Origin: Tepidibacter mesophilus
GTDB taxonomy: Bacteria; Bacillota; Clostridia; Peptostreptococcales; Peptostreptococcaceae
Assembly: GCF_002724055.1 (NCBI RefSeq)
Contig: NZ_BDQY01000007.1
Span: 51,371-115,370 of the forward strand
Direction: 5' to 3'
Length of the DNA: 64,000 nucleotides
Part shown: in pieces, positions 44,839 through 54,288 of the stretch
Position numbering within the stretch: the stretch's first letter is position 1
Layout: each line of letters opens with the position of its first letter
Notes under the pieces: generated by a model
What the model saw: only the letters and a program-made list of their open reading frames with translations
The model's database searches: none
What the model was told of the DNA's origin: nothing
Program-made: the position numbers and the translations under genes

Positions 44839-45348
44839 TTATGCTATAAATCCTACAACTATAGGTCCTAACCCATCGACCATAGGTGTATTTCCTATTC
44901 CTAATATTCCAAAGACTAATATAAAAGTACCAATAACTTCCCCTATGAAATTTGAAGCCGTATCTTTAATCGCTGGTCCTGTACAAAATGCACCAAGCTT
45001 TGCACCTTGATCTTCAGTTGCTTCAAAGTGAGGTTTATAGAATATCCAAACTATTACTGCTCCTAAAAAAGCACCTATAAATTGAGCTAAGAGATAAGTT
45101 GGTACACTTGACCAAGAAATTGTTCCTATTGTAGCCAATCCTAGTGTTACCGCTGGATTAAAATGTGCTCCACTAATAGTTCCAAAAATAAATACTGGTA
45201 TAACCACTCCTAAAGCTCATCCTGTTGATATAACAATCCATCCAGAATTTTGTCCCTTTGTCTTATTTAATACTACATTAGCAACTACTCCATCCCCTAA
45301 AATTATAAGAATCATCGTTCCTAACATTTCTGCTAAAAAATTTGTCAT
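44839..45348 (-). pseudogene. Glycerol facilitator (aquaporin, GlpF-type), broken
   Basis: A decayed major intrinsic protein. The first 43 codons (MTNFLAEMLGTMILIILGDG...SGWIVISTG) are followed by an in-frame TGA at 45217-45219 where GlpF proteins have Trp (TGW). The frame then continues AL GVVIPVFIFG and SGAHFNPAVTLGLA, which contains the first NPA pore motif. The protein ends at GPIVVGFIA with TAA, so the last membrane helices and the second NPA motif are missing. No homologous sequence follows on any frame before the terminator. Glycerol uptake therefore needs another facilitator or diffusion. It was the eighth gene of the dha operon. Confidence 0.85.
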
Positions 45349-45407
45349 TATAATCTTCCTTCTATTTTTAACCAACAACTACTTAATTAATAATCTTTTA
45401 GTTAGAT

Positions 45408-46565
45408 TTAAAATGCAGCTTTAAATATTGAAACTATGTCTTTTTCGTTCCCTTTTCTCGGATTGCTAAATGCATTTCCATCTTTTAATGCCATTTCAGC
45501 CATGTATTCAAAATCTTCTTCTTTAATTCCCATTTCTTTTAAGCTCGCTGGAATTCCAACATCTTGTGAAAGTCTGAACATAGCATCTATAGCTTTTTCA
45601 GCTGCTTCTACAACGGATAATCCATCTATGTTTTCTCCCATAAATTCAGCTATATCAGCAAATTTTTGTGGATTTGAGATTAAGTTATATCTTTCTACAT
45701 GTGGAAGAAGCATAGCATTTGCTACTCCATGTGGCATATCATATAATCCACCTAATTGATGAGCCATAGCATGTACATATCCTAAGTTAGCATTATTGAA
45801 TGCCATACCTGCTAATAATGAAGCATATGCCATATTTTCTCTAGCTACTAAATTCTCTCCTAAAGCAACAGCTTGTCTTAAATTTTTAGATATTAATTTT
45901 ATGGATTGTATTGCCGCTGCATCTGTTACAGGGTTAGCATCCTTTGAAACATATGCTTCAACTGCATGAGTTAAAGCGTCCATTCCTGTAGCTGCAGTTA
46001 ATCCAGCTGGCTTTTTAACCATTAACATTGGATCGTTGAAAGATACTAACGGTAAGTTTCTCCAACTTACTATAACAAATTTAACCTTTTTTTCTGTATT
46101 AGTTATAACACAGTGTCTTGTAACTTCACTTGCTGTTCCAGCTGTAGTATTTACTGCAACTATTGGAGGAAGTTGATTTGTTAAAGTTTCAATTCCTGCA
46201 TAATCATAAAGATCTCCTTCGTGAGTTGCTGCGATACCAATACCTTTACCACAGTCATGAGCACTTCCTCCTCCAACTGTAACTATCATATCACAACCTT
46301 CATTATTAAACACCTCTAAACCAGACTTTACATTTGTATCCTTTGGATTTGGTTCTACTTCATCATAGTATGCAACTTCTATTCCTGCTTCACTTAAGTA
46401 TTTAACAGTTAATTCAACTGCTCCACCTTCCATATTTTTTAAAAATTTATCTGTAACTATTAAGGCTTTTTTTCCTCCTAATATGGTACATCTTTCTCCA
46501 ACTTTATTTATACATCCAGCTCCCATAAAGTTTACACTTGGTACTAAATAATCATACATTCTCAT
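45408..46565 (-). CDS. dhaT: 1,3-propanediol dehydrogenase
   Basis: The 385-residue iron-dependent alcohol dehydrogenase reduces 3-hydroxypropionaldehyde to 1,3-propanediol with NADH, the redox sink of glycerol fermentation. Visible are the start MYDYLVPSVNFMGAGC, the nucleotide motif GGGSAHDCGKGIG and the iron ligands in MDALTHAVEAYVS and YVHAMAHQLGGLYDMPHG. The dehydratase genes just upstream and the exact family length support DhaT over a general alcohol dehydrogenase. It is translated from its own ribosome site GGAGG. Confidence 0.95.
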   Translation of the reverse strand: MRMYDYLVPSVNFMGAGCINKVGERCTILGGKKALIVTDKFLKNMEGGAVELTVKYLSEAGIEVAYYDEVEPNPKDTNVKSGLEVFNNEGCDMIVTVGGGSAHDCGKGIGIAATHEGDLYDYAGIETLTNQLPPIVAVNTTAGTASEVTRHCVITNTEKKVKFVIVSWRNLPLVSFNDPMLMVKKPAGLTAATGMDALTHAVEAYVSKDANPVTDAAAIQSIKLISKNLRQAVALGENLVARENMAYASLLAGMAFNNANLGYVHAMAHQLGGLYDMPHGVANAMLLPHVERYNLISNPQKFADIAEFMGENIDGLSVVEAAEKAIDAMFRLSQDVGIPASLKEMGIKEEDFEYMAEMALKDGNAFSNPRKGNEKDIVSIFKAAF

Positions 46566-46635
46566 CTTACAATTCCTCCTAAGTTTTTCATATTTGTATA
46601 ATTGCTTTCAAAAGATCATTATTTCATGTTAGATA

Positions 46636-47061
46636 CTACTTGTTAAACATATCTAAAGCAGCTTGTGCTATAGCCATATCTTCTTCCACAGTTCCTCCAC
46701 TTACTCCAACTGCTCCAACAACTTGTCCATCTGCTATTACTGGGAATCCCCCTCCAAATGGCACTATTCTACAATCGTTAGTTAACTGTAAACCATAAAG
46801 ACTTTCTCCTGGTTGTATATTTGGAGTTACTTCATGTGTTCCTATTTTTAATGCTGCTGAAGTAAATGCTTTATTTACAGCTATATCTACACTTGTTATA
46901 AAAGCATCTTCCATTCTGTGCATAAGCATTAAGTTTGCACCTGAATCTACTGCCGCAAATACCACTGGTACATTCATACAAGTAGCTTTTTCTTCAACTG
47001 CCGCAGCCATTTCCTTTACTATCTCTAAGCTTAATTCTTTTAATTCATTTAACTTTTTCAT
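46636..47061 (-). CDS. GlcG/HbpS-type heme-binding protein (PduO C-terminal domain family)
   Basis: The 141-residue protein carries the DUF336 pattern: EEKATCMNVPVVFAAVDSGANLMLMHRMEDAFITSVDIAVNKAFTSAAL in its first half, then LTNDCRIVPFGGGFPVI and GVSGGTVEEDMAIAQAAL. Family members bind heme or cobalamin-linked cofactors; the C-terminal domain of PduO is one. Such genes accompany glycerol or diol dehydratase operons in other bacteria, so it probably helps B12 handling. No adenosyltransferase (PduO N-terminal) gene is in this operon. Confidence 0.88.
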   Translation of the reverse strand: MKKLNELKELSLEIVKEMAAAVEEKATCMNVPVVFAAVDSGANLMLMHRMEDAFITSVDIAVNKAFTSAALKIGTHEVTPNIQPGESLYGLQLTNDCRIVPFGGGFPVIADGQVVGAVGVSGGTVEEDMAIAQAALDMFNK

Positions 47062-47163
47062 AGTTTTTCTCCTCCTTATTTTTCTTCTTCAAATCTCCTC
47101 ATAGTTCTATCTACATACATCACAAACGTCCTATTTTATCCATAAATAAACGGCTCCCTAAAT

Positions 47164-47514
47164 TTACTTAAAGGATATACCTTTAACCAATCTGCCTGCA
47201 TTAGCTCCTAAATTTCTAAGATTATTTTCTCCTGATGTTAAATTTGTAACAAATAAGATTTCTCCTCTTTTCAGCTTATTAAAAGTCATTGTTATTTTTC
47301 CAGTTTTATCAACGCCTATACCTACAGCTAATCTTGAGTCTTGTGCAGCATTATAACTTAATTCCAAAGAATTGGATTCTTTTTTTTCTTTAACTTCATA
47401 AGGTATACCTTCTTCCTCTATTCCAAACAATACATCATTAAAAATTGATATATCCTTCATTTCGAAGGAATAATATATATATATACTTGGTTTCTCATAC
47501 TTGTAATATTTCAT
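47164..47514 (-). CDS. ddrB: Glycerol dehydratase reactivase, small subunit
   Basis: The 116-residue protein is the small subunit (DdrB/DhaG/PduH family) of the reactivating factor. It resembles the dehydratase medium subunit: PSIYIYYSFE, FGIEEEGIPYEV, SRLAVGIGVDKTGKI and LRNLGANAGRLVKGI. It displaces the dehydratase medium subunit so that damaged cobalamin can leave. Its start overlaps the large-subunit stop by one base (TAATG), so the two are made in step. Confidence 0.92.
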   Translation of the reverse strand: MKYYKYEKPSIYIYYSFEMKDISIFNDVLFGIEEEGIPYEVKEKKESNSLELSYNAAQDSRLAVGIGVDKTGKITMTFNKLKRGEILFVTNLTSGENNLRNLGANAGRLVKGISFK

Positions 47515-49358
47515 TAGTTCCCTTTCCTATTTTCATTAAAAGCTAATATAAGTCCTGTAGCTACTGCATTTCGAGGTCCCTCTACTCCTCTTATATTACC
47601 TCTTCCTGCTACTACACCATACTGAGATAGTGCATCTGTAACTAATTGAGGTACTTCAAAGTCTAGCGATGATCCACCTACTAATACTACAAATTCTATA
47701 TCTCTAATATTTCCAGTTGGAGATACTATACTTAATGCTCTTAGACAATTAGTAACAAATACTTTCTCTTTCGCAAATCTTCTTATAGTCTTTATTTTTT
47801 CCAAGGAATTATTCCCATCTATTGGAACTAGCATTCCATCTTTTAATATAACTACTTTTGCAAATACAGATGGCTCCAATGGATTTTCAAAAAACTCTAC
47901 AGTACCATCTTCATGTCTTATATGAAATAAACTTTCTACTTTCGCTAAAGGGTATTTCTTAATATCTTCTGCTAAATTAAAATCTTCTAATCCTAATTCC
48001 GACTTAATAAGCATAGTTACCATATTTCCAGCACCAGCTAAATGTATAGAAGATATTTGTTCTTGCTTATTTATTATAGATGCATCAGTAGATCCAGCAC
48101 CCATATCAAGTATTGCAAGAGGTGTGCTACTTCCCGGGGTAGTTAAGGCTCCTCTTATAGCCATATCCGCTTCTACTCCCCCTACTTCTACATCTATATT
48201 TAATTTTTCCTTAAGTGTATCAGCAATCATTTGCATCTGAAGTTTGTCAGCCTTAACCATAGCTGCTATTCCTACTGCATTTTCCATAGAAAATTCTTCT
48301 GCTAGGCCTCCCTTTACTTTCTGAGGTATAAAGGTATCTACTGCCAGAAGATCTTGAATCTTTATATCAGTTATATTCTGATTAGTAAGTTTAGCCATTA
48401 CTTGTCTTACATTTTCAAGCATTCCACCTGAATTAGTACCAGCTTCACCTTTTATATCCTGTACAGGAACGCAAAGCTTAATCGCTTCCATTATTTTTTC
48501 AGCTCCATATTCAACATCTACCACTTCTTTACGCTTTAGTCCATCTATGTGTATTTTACCTGCTGGAATTCTTTTTTCCTGGACATCTCCTTTAGGTGTT
48601 TTTATAACTACGGCAGATCTATTTCCTATAAGTGCTCTAGATATAGGAACTATAAGTTTTGTTTCTTCTGAAGTTAATCCAAATACTGTTGCAATACCAT
48701 ATGGATTACACAAAATTTCTACTACTCCACCTTGCTCTGCTACCTCTACTGCTGCTTTCATTCCTATTGGAACTTTTTCTAGAAGTATCACTTCATCAAC
48801 AATAGGTATCTTTTTTTCTAATCTATTATTAATTAGAACTCCATCATCTCTTTGAACTATAGCTGCCGTTACATTTATTCCTCTTTTTACTGCTTCATTT
48901 ATCCTTACAGCAGCCTCTAAGAAATTTATCTTACTCAATATTAAAACTATAAATCGATTGTCTTTATTTGAATTTTCTATATTTAACAAGTCTAGATTTT
49001 CTATATATATCGTCTTTCCTATTCCAAGTCCTATTCCACCTGGAGTAGTAGGATTATGTCCTATCATAGTAGATTCTGTTATTATAGTTTCAGTTATAGT
49101 TTCCATAGCTACGTCCCCTATAACTGGGGCAGCTTCATTTATTCTTACCAAATCAAGGTCTTTAAGTTCCATAGAAACTTTATATAAAGCTTGTTTTAAT
49201 GAAGAAAAAACACCTTGTATATTTTCTTGTGTCCCTTTTATCCCTGTGGTCAAAACTATTCCACTAGAAAGGAACTCTACCTTACCATTATTATCTATTT
49301 TAGATAACGCAACTTCTGTTGTAGCATTTCCTATATCAACACCTGCAATAATCTTCAT
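47514..49358 (-). CDS. ddrA: Glycerol dehydratase reactivase, large subunit
   Basis: The 614-residue ASKHA-like ATPase has GVDIGNATTEVAL at the front, ILDMGAGSTDASI and VVLVGGSSLDFEVPQLV late in the sequence, and the family length (about 607-612). With the small subunit it exchanges inactive cobalamin for fresh adenosylcobalamin in an ATP-dependent way, as in Klebsiella DhaF and DdrA. It follows dhaE by 25 bases in the operon. Called DhaF in clostridial literature. Confidence 0.95.
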   Translation of the reverse strand: MKIIAGVDIGNATTEVALSKIDNNGKVEFLSSGIVLTTGIKGTQENIQGVFSSLKQALYKVSMELKDLDLVRINEAAPVIGDVAMETITETIITESTMIGHNPTTPGGIGLGIGKTIYIENLDLLNIENSNKDNRFIVLILSKINFLEAAVRINEAVKRGINVTAAIVQRDDGVLINNRLEKKIPIVDEVILLEKVPIGMKAAVEVAEQGGVVEILCNPYGIATVFGLTSEETKLIVPISRALIGNRSAVVIKTPKGDVQEKRIPAGKIHIDGLKRKEVVDVEYGAEKIMEAIKLCVPVQDIKGEAGTNSGGMLENVRQVMAKLTNQNITDIKIQDLLAVDTFIPQKVKGGLAEEFSMENAVGIAAMVKADKLQMQMIADTLKEKLNIDVEVGGVEADMAIRGALTTPGSSTPLAILDMGAGSTDASIINKQEQISSIHLAGAGNMVTMLIKSELGLEDFNLAEDIKKYPLAKVESLFHIRHEDGTVEFFENPLEPSVFAKVVILKDGMLVPIDGNNSLEKIKTIRRFAKEKVFVTNCLRALSIVSPTGNIRDIEFVVLVGGSSLDFEVPQLVTDALSQYGVVAGRGNIRGVEGPRNAVATGLILAFNENRKGN

Positions 49359-49383
49359 ATATTTACTCCTTATTCAAAGCTCA

Positions 49384-49806
49384 CTACTCTTTTGCTAATT
49401 TTTCTCTCTTCTCATAAACTTCAGCTGCTTCTCTTACAAAATCTGCATTTACTTTTGCACTATATTTGGTTTCAAGTTCTTTAGCTATAGCTAAAAGTTC
49501 TTCTTTTGTAGAACGATAAGGTCTCAGAGAGTTGTATATTTCTAATATTCTATCGTCTGGAACTGATATAAGTTCTGAAGCTCTTCTAAAATTTCTAGCA
49601 ATAGCCTCTCTATTCATTCCCTCAGCTATTTGAGCTTGCATTTCTAATGTTTCCGGTGATATTCTAACGTCTTCGGGTTTAATTTCTCCGCTTAGTACCT
49701 TTTCTAAATTTATATCTTCTAACTTTTTTCCTGTTGGAGTTTTAATATATTCAGGTCTTTTAGTAGCCAAAGGATAATCTTGCGGATTCATTTTTATTTG
49801 TTCCAT
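49384..49806 (-). CDS. dhaE: Glycerol dehydratase, small (gamma) subunit
   Basis: The 140-residue subunit matches DhaE length (about 141; PduE is about 170), which supports glycerol dehydratase rather than diol dehydratase. Motifs include YPLATKRPEYIKTPTGKKL and EALARNF-like EAIARNFRRASELI, then DRILEIYNSLRPYRST and FVREAAEVYEKR. It completes the alpha2 beta2 gamma2 enzyme. It follows dhaC by 21 bases. Confidence 0.95.
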   Translation of the reverse strand: MEQIKMNPQDYPLATKRPEYIKTPTGKKLEDINLEKVLSGEIKPEDVRISPETLEMQAQIAEGMNREAIARNFRRASELISVPDDRILEIYNSLRPYRSTKEELLAIAKELETKYSAKVNADFVREAAEVYEKREKLAKE

Positions 49807-49827
49807 AAAGTTTTTCTCCCTTCTAAA

Positions 49828-50403
49828 TTAAATTTCAACTTCTATTTCTACAGGTTTTGCTCCTACCTGTACATGCTTAGTTTCTTTTATATGAAGTAAT
49901 GCTGCTTTTGCCATAAACTTTGGTCTTGCCATTTGATCGTTCTTAGTTGGAACAGGTGTTGGCGATTCCCCTTTAGCATATTTAGCTGCATTTTTTCCTA
50001 TTAATCTAAAAATTTCAAGTGTTATCAGTGGAGCTTGTGGAAATAACTCTAAGTTATTCAAAGGAAGTAAGTCCTTTTGATGTATAACAGTTGTTCCTTT
50101 TGATTGAATTCCTATACCGATTCCAGAGCCACTTAATTTAGCTGCATCATTAGCTATAAATGAAACATCAGATGTTCTTATCACTCTAACTACACGAGCC
50201 TTTAATCCTTCTTCTTCTATACCTGCTATAAGTTCTATTAGAACATCATTATGAGGAAGATTAACTATCGTATTGTTTTGTGACTTATGAAAAGCTGGTG
50301 CAATTCCTATAACAACTTCATCTGCTTTTGTTCCAACTTTTGCTTCTCCTGTTTCTATAAGCTGAAGCTGCGGTGCAACATATTTATTTGTTATATTATC
50401 CAT
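49828..50403 (-). CDS. dhaC: Glycerol dehydratase, medium (beta) subunit
   Basis: The 191-residue subunit has the family stretch [46 protein letters not shown] and [17 protein letters not shown]. It cradles the dimethylbenzimidazole side of adenosylcobalamin at the interface with the large subunit. It is 20 bases after dhaB. Length agrees with DhaC (194). Confidence 0.95.
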   Translation of the reverse strand: MDNITNKYVAPQLQLIETGEAKVGTKADEVVIGIAPAFHKSQNNTIVNLPHNDVLIELIAGIEEEGLKARVVRVIRTSDVSFIANDAAKLSGSGIGIGIQSKGTTVIHQKDLLPLNNLELFPQAPLITLEIFRLIGKNAAKYAKGESPTPVPTKNDQMARPKFMAKAALLHIKETKHVQVGAKPVEIEVEI

Positions 50404-50422
50404 AATTTTTCACCTCTATCAA

Positions 50423-52087
50423 TTATTGAATATCTTCTGGTTTTATTACATTTTGAATATTTTTAATTTCTTCCCATCTCTCTTCACTCATTCTGTAACC
50501 TGTTCCTGGTCCCTTGTAATCATTTATATCGTTAACTGCACTTATAACATCAAAATCTTTATCTAATATAGCAGATGTCTGTAAGTAATCTCCAGTTACC
50601 CTTTGCTTAAGCATGTTTAATACGTTATTTGCTACGTCATCAAAGCCATTCTTACTTAATGCTCTAACTATATCAAGACCAGTAATTTTCTTGTTAAGCA
50701 TCTCTTCTGCAGATTTTAAATCTTCAACCACATTTCTTTCTGGCATATCTTTGCTTCCGTGAGCATAAGTTGCTGCTTCTACTTCTTCATCTGTTATAGC
50801 TGGGAACCCTAATTCTTCAAATACAGCTTGTATTGATCTTGCAGCCTTATTTCTTATTGCAATAGTCTCTTCTTCTGATACTGGTCTTAATCCACCATCT
50901 ACCATTAAGTCTCTTTGAAGAATATTATAGTCATCAAAATCTTCTGCATCAAAATTTGAACCCGCAAACATATTATCATAGTTTGGAACTGCACTATATC
51001 CCGAGAATATAAAGTCTGTTCCTGGAAGCATTTGCATAAGTGTTCTTGCAGTTCTTCGTATGTCTGAATGTGAAAATGTTTGATCATTTCCTGATGCAAC
51101 TTCTATATCTAGCATAGTTGTTATCAAATTCTCAGCAAGTACAGCTCTTATTCCTGAAGGAACTGAACCCGTCATACCAATACAACTAACTGCTCCATTT
51201 TGAAGTCCTTGTACTCCTGCTCCTTTTGTTATATAAATACATCTTGCTTCTAAGTAAAGCATTGATTTTCCTTCTGAATATCCCATTAATGCTTCTGAAC
51301 CTGTACCTGATGTAAATCTCATTTTAAGTCCTCTTGAAGCATAGGCTGATGCTAAAAATGCTTTTGACCATGGAGTGTCATCTCCATCAGTAAATACTGC
51401 TTCAGTACCATATACGGAAACTGTTTCTGCATAACTTGTAAGTCCTCTCATACCAAGATCAAGCTCTGTAGCTTCCTCTACTGAACACTGAGTTAAAACT
51501 CCTCCACGTCCTACTTGAGAACCTATAAGTATCGCTAATGCATTAAATGGTGCATATCTTACTATTCCAACTGTAGTTTCTTGCTCTGAGAAACCTCTAA
51601 TACTAGCTTCTGCTGCATCTGCTGCAATTTGTACTGGATTATCTCTTAAGTTTGTAACATGACATTGATTTGATGGAGTTTTTCTAGCTCTCATTTTTTG
51701 AAGTGCCATCATCATTTCAACCACATTCATGTGTGATACAACTTCTACTATCTTAGCTGGAGTTATGGATGTTGTTATATTTACAATTTCATCTCTACCA
51801 ATATTTATATCTACAAGCATTTGTGCAATTTTTAACGAATCTAAACTCATAGATTTTTCAGCCTCTTTTATATTTATTGCATAGTCTGCTATAAATCTAT
51901 CAATCGTATCAAAATCTTCTCTTTTTATTCCATCAAGTTCTACTACTATTCCATCTTCAATTTTTATAGATGGTTTAGGATCATTAGGACTTTCCATTGC
52001 TATTAAACCTTCTTCTGGCCATTCTCCTATAAGGCCATCTTGGTTTACAGGACGTTGTGCTAAAACTTGAAATCGTTTTGATCTCAT
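50423..52087 (-). CDS. dhaB: Coenzyme B12-dependent glycerol dehydratase, large (alpha) subunit
   Basis: The 554-residue catalytic subunit converts glycerol to 3-hydroxypropionaldehyde by a radical mechanism. It starts RSKRFQVLAQRPVNQDGLIGEWPEEGL and contains GTEAVFTDGDDTPWSKAFLASAYASRGLKMRFTSGTGSE and the acidic loop MLPGTDFIFSGYSAVPNYDNMFAGSN. Length matches DhaB (555). It is the first gene of an eight-gene operon, downstream of a promoter with three upstream sites for an activator. Radical-SAM, B12-independent dehydratases are unrelated and excluded by these motifs. Confidence 0.97.
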   Translation of the reverse strand: MRSKRFQVLAQRPVNQDGLIGEWPEEGLIAMESPNDPKPSIKIEDGIVVELDGIKREDFDTIDRFIADYAINIKEAEKSMSLDSLKIAQMLVDINIGRDEIVNITTSITPAKIVEVVSHMNVVEMMMALQKMRARKTPSNQCHVTNLRDNPVQIAADAAEASIRGFSEQETTVGIVRYAPFNALAILIGSQVGRGGVLTQCSVEEATELDLGMRGLTSYAETVSVYGTEAVFTDGDDTPWSKAFLASAYASRGLKMRFTSGTGSEALMGYSEGKSMLYLEARCIYITKGAGVQGLQNGAVSCIGMTGSVPSGIRAVLAENLITTMLDIEVASGNDQTFSHSDIRRTARTLMQMLPGTDFIFSGYSAVPNYDNMFAGSNFDAEDFDDYNILQRDLMVDGGLRPVSEEETIAIRNKAARSIQAVFEELGFPAITDEEVEAATYAHGSKDMPERNVVEDLKSAEEMLNKKITGLDIVRALSKNGFDDVANNVLNMLKQRVTGDYLQTSAILDKDFDVISAVNDINDYKGPGTGYRMSEERWEEIKNIQNVIKPEDIQ

Positions 52088-52168
52088 TTATTATTCCTCC
52101 CTTATATTACCTTTAGTTGCTGTCTATTATTTCATTTAAATTGTTACTTTTTTATCTATAATTCAATG

Positions 52169-52197
52169 ATATAACAAAACAATGGAAATACTATCAA
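52169..52197 (-). promoter_or_regulatory. Candidate promoter of the dha operon
   Basis: TTGATA (52192-52197), 17-bp spacer and TTATAT (52169-52174) on the minus strand, 82 bases before dhaB. It is weak, which fits activator dependence. Confidence 0.5.
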
Positions 52198-52216
52198 TTT
52201 TTTTTGTCATGTTTTT

Positions 52217-52278
52217 GTATATTTTTGCTTAATTTTCATTTTACACTTTTTGTTGTATATTTTTGTTGTATATTTTTG
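52217..52278 (-). promoter_or_regulatory. Three 11-base repeats upstream of the dha promoter
   Basis: GTATATTTTTG (+ strand) occurs at 52217, 52255 and 52268; the last two are 13 bases apart, and a partial fourth copy starts near 52281. They lie 20-80 bases upstream of the -35 element. They are candidate binding sites for the AraC-type regulator encoded at the other end of the operon. Confidence 0.5.
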
Positions 52279-52300
52279 TTATTTTTGTACTGTAAAGAGT

Positions 52301-52344
52301 AAATAAAAAAGATTCACAGATGTATCTGTGAATCTTTTTTATTT
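52301..52344 (+). terminator. Terminator-like hairpin between the dha promoter and the yhaM remnant
   Basis: GATTCACAGA / TCTGTGAATC stem with A and T runs on both sides. It is related to the terminator at the end of yhaM (54239), and is part of the same duplicated segment. It would end leftward transcription coming from the broken GGDEF gene. Confidence 0.7.
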
Positions 52345-52450
52345 ACATATATAATTTTGTTCCAATTATTCAATCATATTCTGTCTAATTATTAGGTTCT
52401 ATAATATTGTTTACAGAAAAAGGCCCATCAATTTTATAATCTTAATCTTT
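52341..52450 (-). pseudogene. Remnant of a second yhaM 3' end
   Basis: Two segments match the 3' part of intact yhaM: 52341-52402 with 54288-54349 (shared ATTTACATATATAATTTTGT) and 52411-52445 with about 54595-54630 (TTACAGAAAAAGG). The roughly 245 bases between them in yhaM are deleted here. The preceding terminator hairpin is duplicated too. Confidence 0.7.
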
Positions 52451-52479
52451 TGATTTTCTAACAATTGTAAGGCCTTTTT

Positions 52480-54053
52480 TTATTTCTTTTTTTCATTGTA
52501 CATTTTCTGGTCAGCTGAGTTTATAATGCTGTCAATATATTCATTATGATGGAATTTGCATTCTTCTATGCCATGGCTCACACTTACAACATACAATCTA
52601 TTTTCTTCATCATTTATTTTCTTGTATTCACCATTTATTTTCTCTCATACATTTTCAGCTTGCTCAATGTCAAGGTTTGCGAAAATTACAAGAAACTCGT
52701 CTCCACCCATTCTTATAACAAAATCAGACTTTTTCGTATGTTTCTTAATACCCTTAACAACTGTCATAATAAGCTCATTCCCAGCTTCGTGACCTAATGC
52801 ATCATTGACACTTTTAAGACCATTAATATCAATAAAACATATACTAATGCCGCCTCCATTGCTAACAATGTCTGTGTATTGTTTATTAAGACTATGCAAT
52901 CCTGCTCGTCTATTTAAAACCCCAGTCATTTCATCGTATTCAGAAAAACACTTAATTTTCTCTTTGGATATCTTATTCATTGTCATTAGAATCGAGAAAA
53001 CCATGGATGCTATTGATATAATCAAGAACACTAGTTTTTGATTTTTGAGTATATTTAAAATCAATTCAGAATAGTTATTGTCAAACAAAATCCCATATTT
53101 ACTATTTTTAGAAATAGCTAAGACTGCTATCCAATTTCCTTCTCCAAATACAATATCTATGTTTTCTAATTTTTTATTTCTAGATGAATCTTTATCTATC
53201 TGCATAATACTTGAAAATGTATAAAAACCATTTTCAGTATTTAATGTGCCTTCTTGATTGGCTAATATATAACTCCATTCCTTAGGATATTCATTTTTAA
53301 AACTAATGTCTTTTTTCTCATCATACATGAATGCCCATTCTTTATCTTTATTCGTGTTGTAAATCCAATATCCATTAGAATCCACTAAGTAAGCTCACCT
53401 ATACTATTTTCTGATATGGCTTCAAAATCATCCAATAAATATTTAGCATAATAATTAACAATAACTATGCCTTTAATTTTCCCTTAAGTATCAAATACTG
53501 GTGTAGATAATCTCATCATTGGTTTTAAAGGTTGTTCAATTTTATTATTTTCAACATTTAAATCCAATTTTGATATATATATTTGTTTTCTTTTCAAATT
53601 TATACTATCTTCAAAATAGTATCTGTCTTTTTTATTTTGAAGTTCTGACTTGTCTACTATATAAGATCCCTTATCAGAATAATTAATCCTTATACTTTCA
53701 TTACCTGAAATATCAATATAACGTATTTGATCATAAATTTTTTTTCTATCACAGAAAATTTTCCATTGTTTAGCAAGATCTTGATATGCTGTTTCATCTG
53801 AAATATATAAACGGAATGAGTCTGATAAAAACAATATATCAGAAATAACACTATCAATCTCTTGTGTGAGTATATTTTTTTTCAATGCTATAACTCTGTT
53901 TTCATTTTTTTCTATTTCTTCTTTCTTTAAGTTCATAATATTATATTGAAAAATAGAATATATCAATATAAACACAGAACTCAATATAATAAATAAAATA
54001 ATACTGTATTTCAACATATACTTCTTTTTAGCTATAAAGCTATTTATATTCAT
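52480..54053 (-). pseudogene. Diguanylate cyclase (membrane sensor plus GGDEF), broken
   Basis: It would encode about 523 residues: TM1 (about 13-35), an extracellular dCache/PDC-like sensor, TM2 (VFLIISIASMVFSILMTM) and a GGDEF domain with the intact motif RMGGDEFLVIF. Three lesions break it. A TAA at 53484 lies within the sensor (VFDT*GKIKG). A one-base deletion near 53390 shifts GEL(Y)LVDSNGYW. A TGA at 52645 sits where homologs have Trp (AENV*EKINGEY), after which the frame runs on to NEKKK and TAA at 52480. The start ATG follows GAGGAG by nine bases. Active-site residues remain, so decay is recent. Confidence 0.85.
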
Positions 54054-54126
54054 TAGCAACAACTCCTCGAAGTATTACAATAACCCTTTTTTACAGTTTA
54101 CGGTACACTCACTAATAAATCAAACC

Positions 54127-54158
54127 ATAAGAAATATTATATATATAATATTTCTTAT
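54127..54158. repeat. Perfect 32-bp palindrome
   Basis: ATAAGAAATATTATAT and its exact complement, no loop, no T-run. It lies between the yhaM terminator and the start of the broken GGDEF gene, possibly an operator or transcript-stabilising stem. Confidence 0.6.
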
Positions 54159-54233
54159 GTCTAAATCAACCGAACGCTATAGTTAATTATTACTAAATGA
54201 TCATCCGATATTTATATTAATTTTCCTGTATAT

Positions 54234-54262
54234 AAAAAAATTCACAGATATATCTGTGAATT
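54234..54262 (-). terminator. Terminator of yhaM
   Basis: AATTCACAGATA and its complement with no loop, then a seven-base T-run on the minus strand. It starts 27 bases after the stop codon. Confidence 0.8.
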
Positions 54263-54288
54263 CTTTATATACAAAGAAACTATATAAT

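Noticed and set aside
46636..47061. The GlcG/HbpS protein as a cob(I)alamin adenosyltransferase.
   Set aside because: It matches only the C-terminal domain family of PduO; the adenosyltransferase domain motifs are missing.
52217..52278. The GTATATTTTTG repeats as a CRISPR array or replication origin iterons.
   Set aside because: They are only 11 bases long with unequal spacing and no spacers, no cas genes and no rep gene; the site is a promoter region.
44839..53486. TGA as a Trp codon: two in-frame TGA stand at Trp positions (aquaporin 45217 and GGDEF 52645).
   Set aside because: TGA is a clear stop elsewhere (TGATG overlap at 21015-21019; ends of znuB and the CPBP gene). The same GGDEF gene also has a TAA and a frameshift, and the aquaporin lacks its C-terminus. 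Decay explains all of this.
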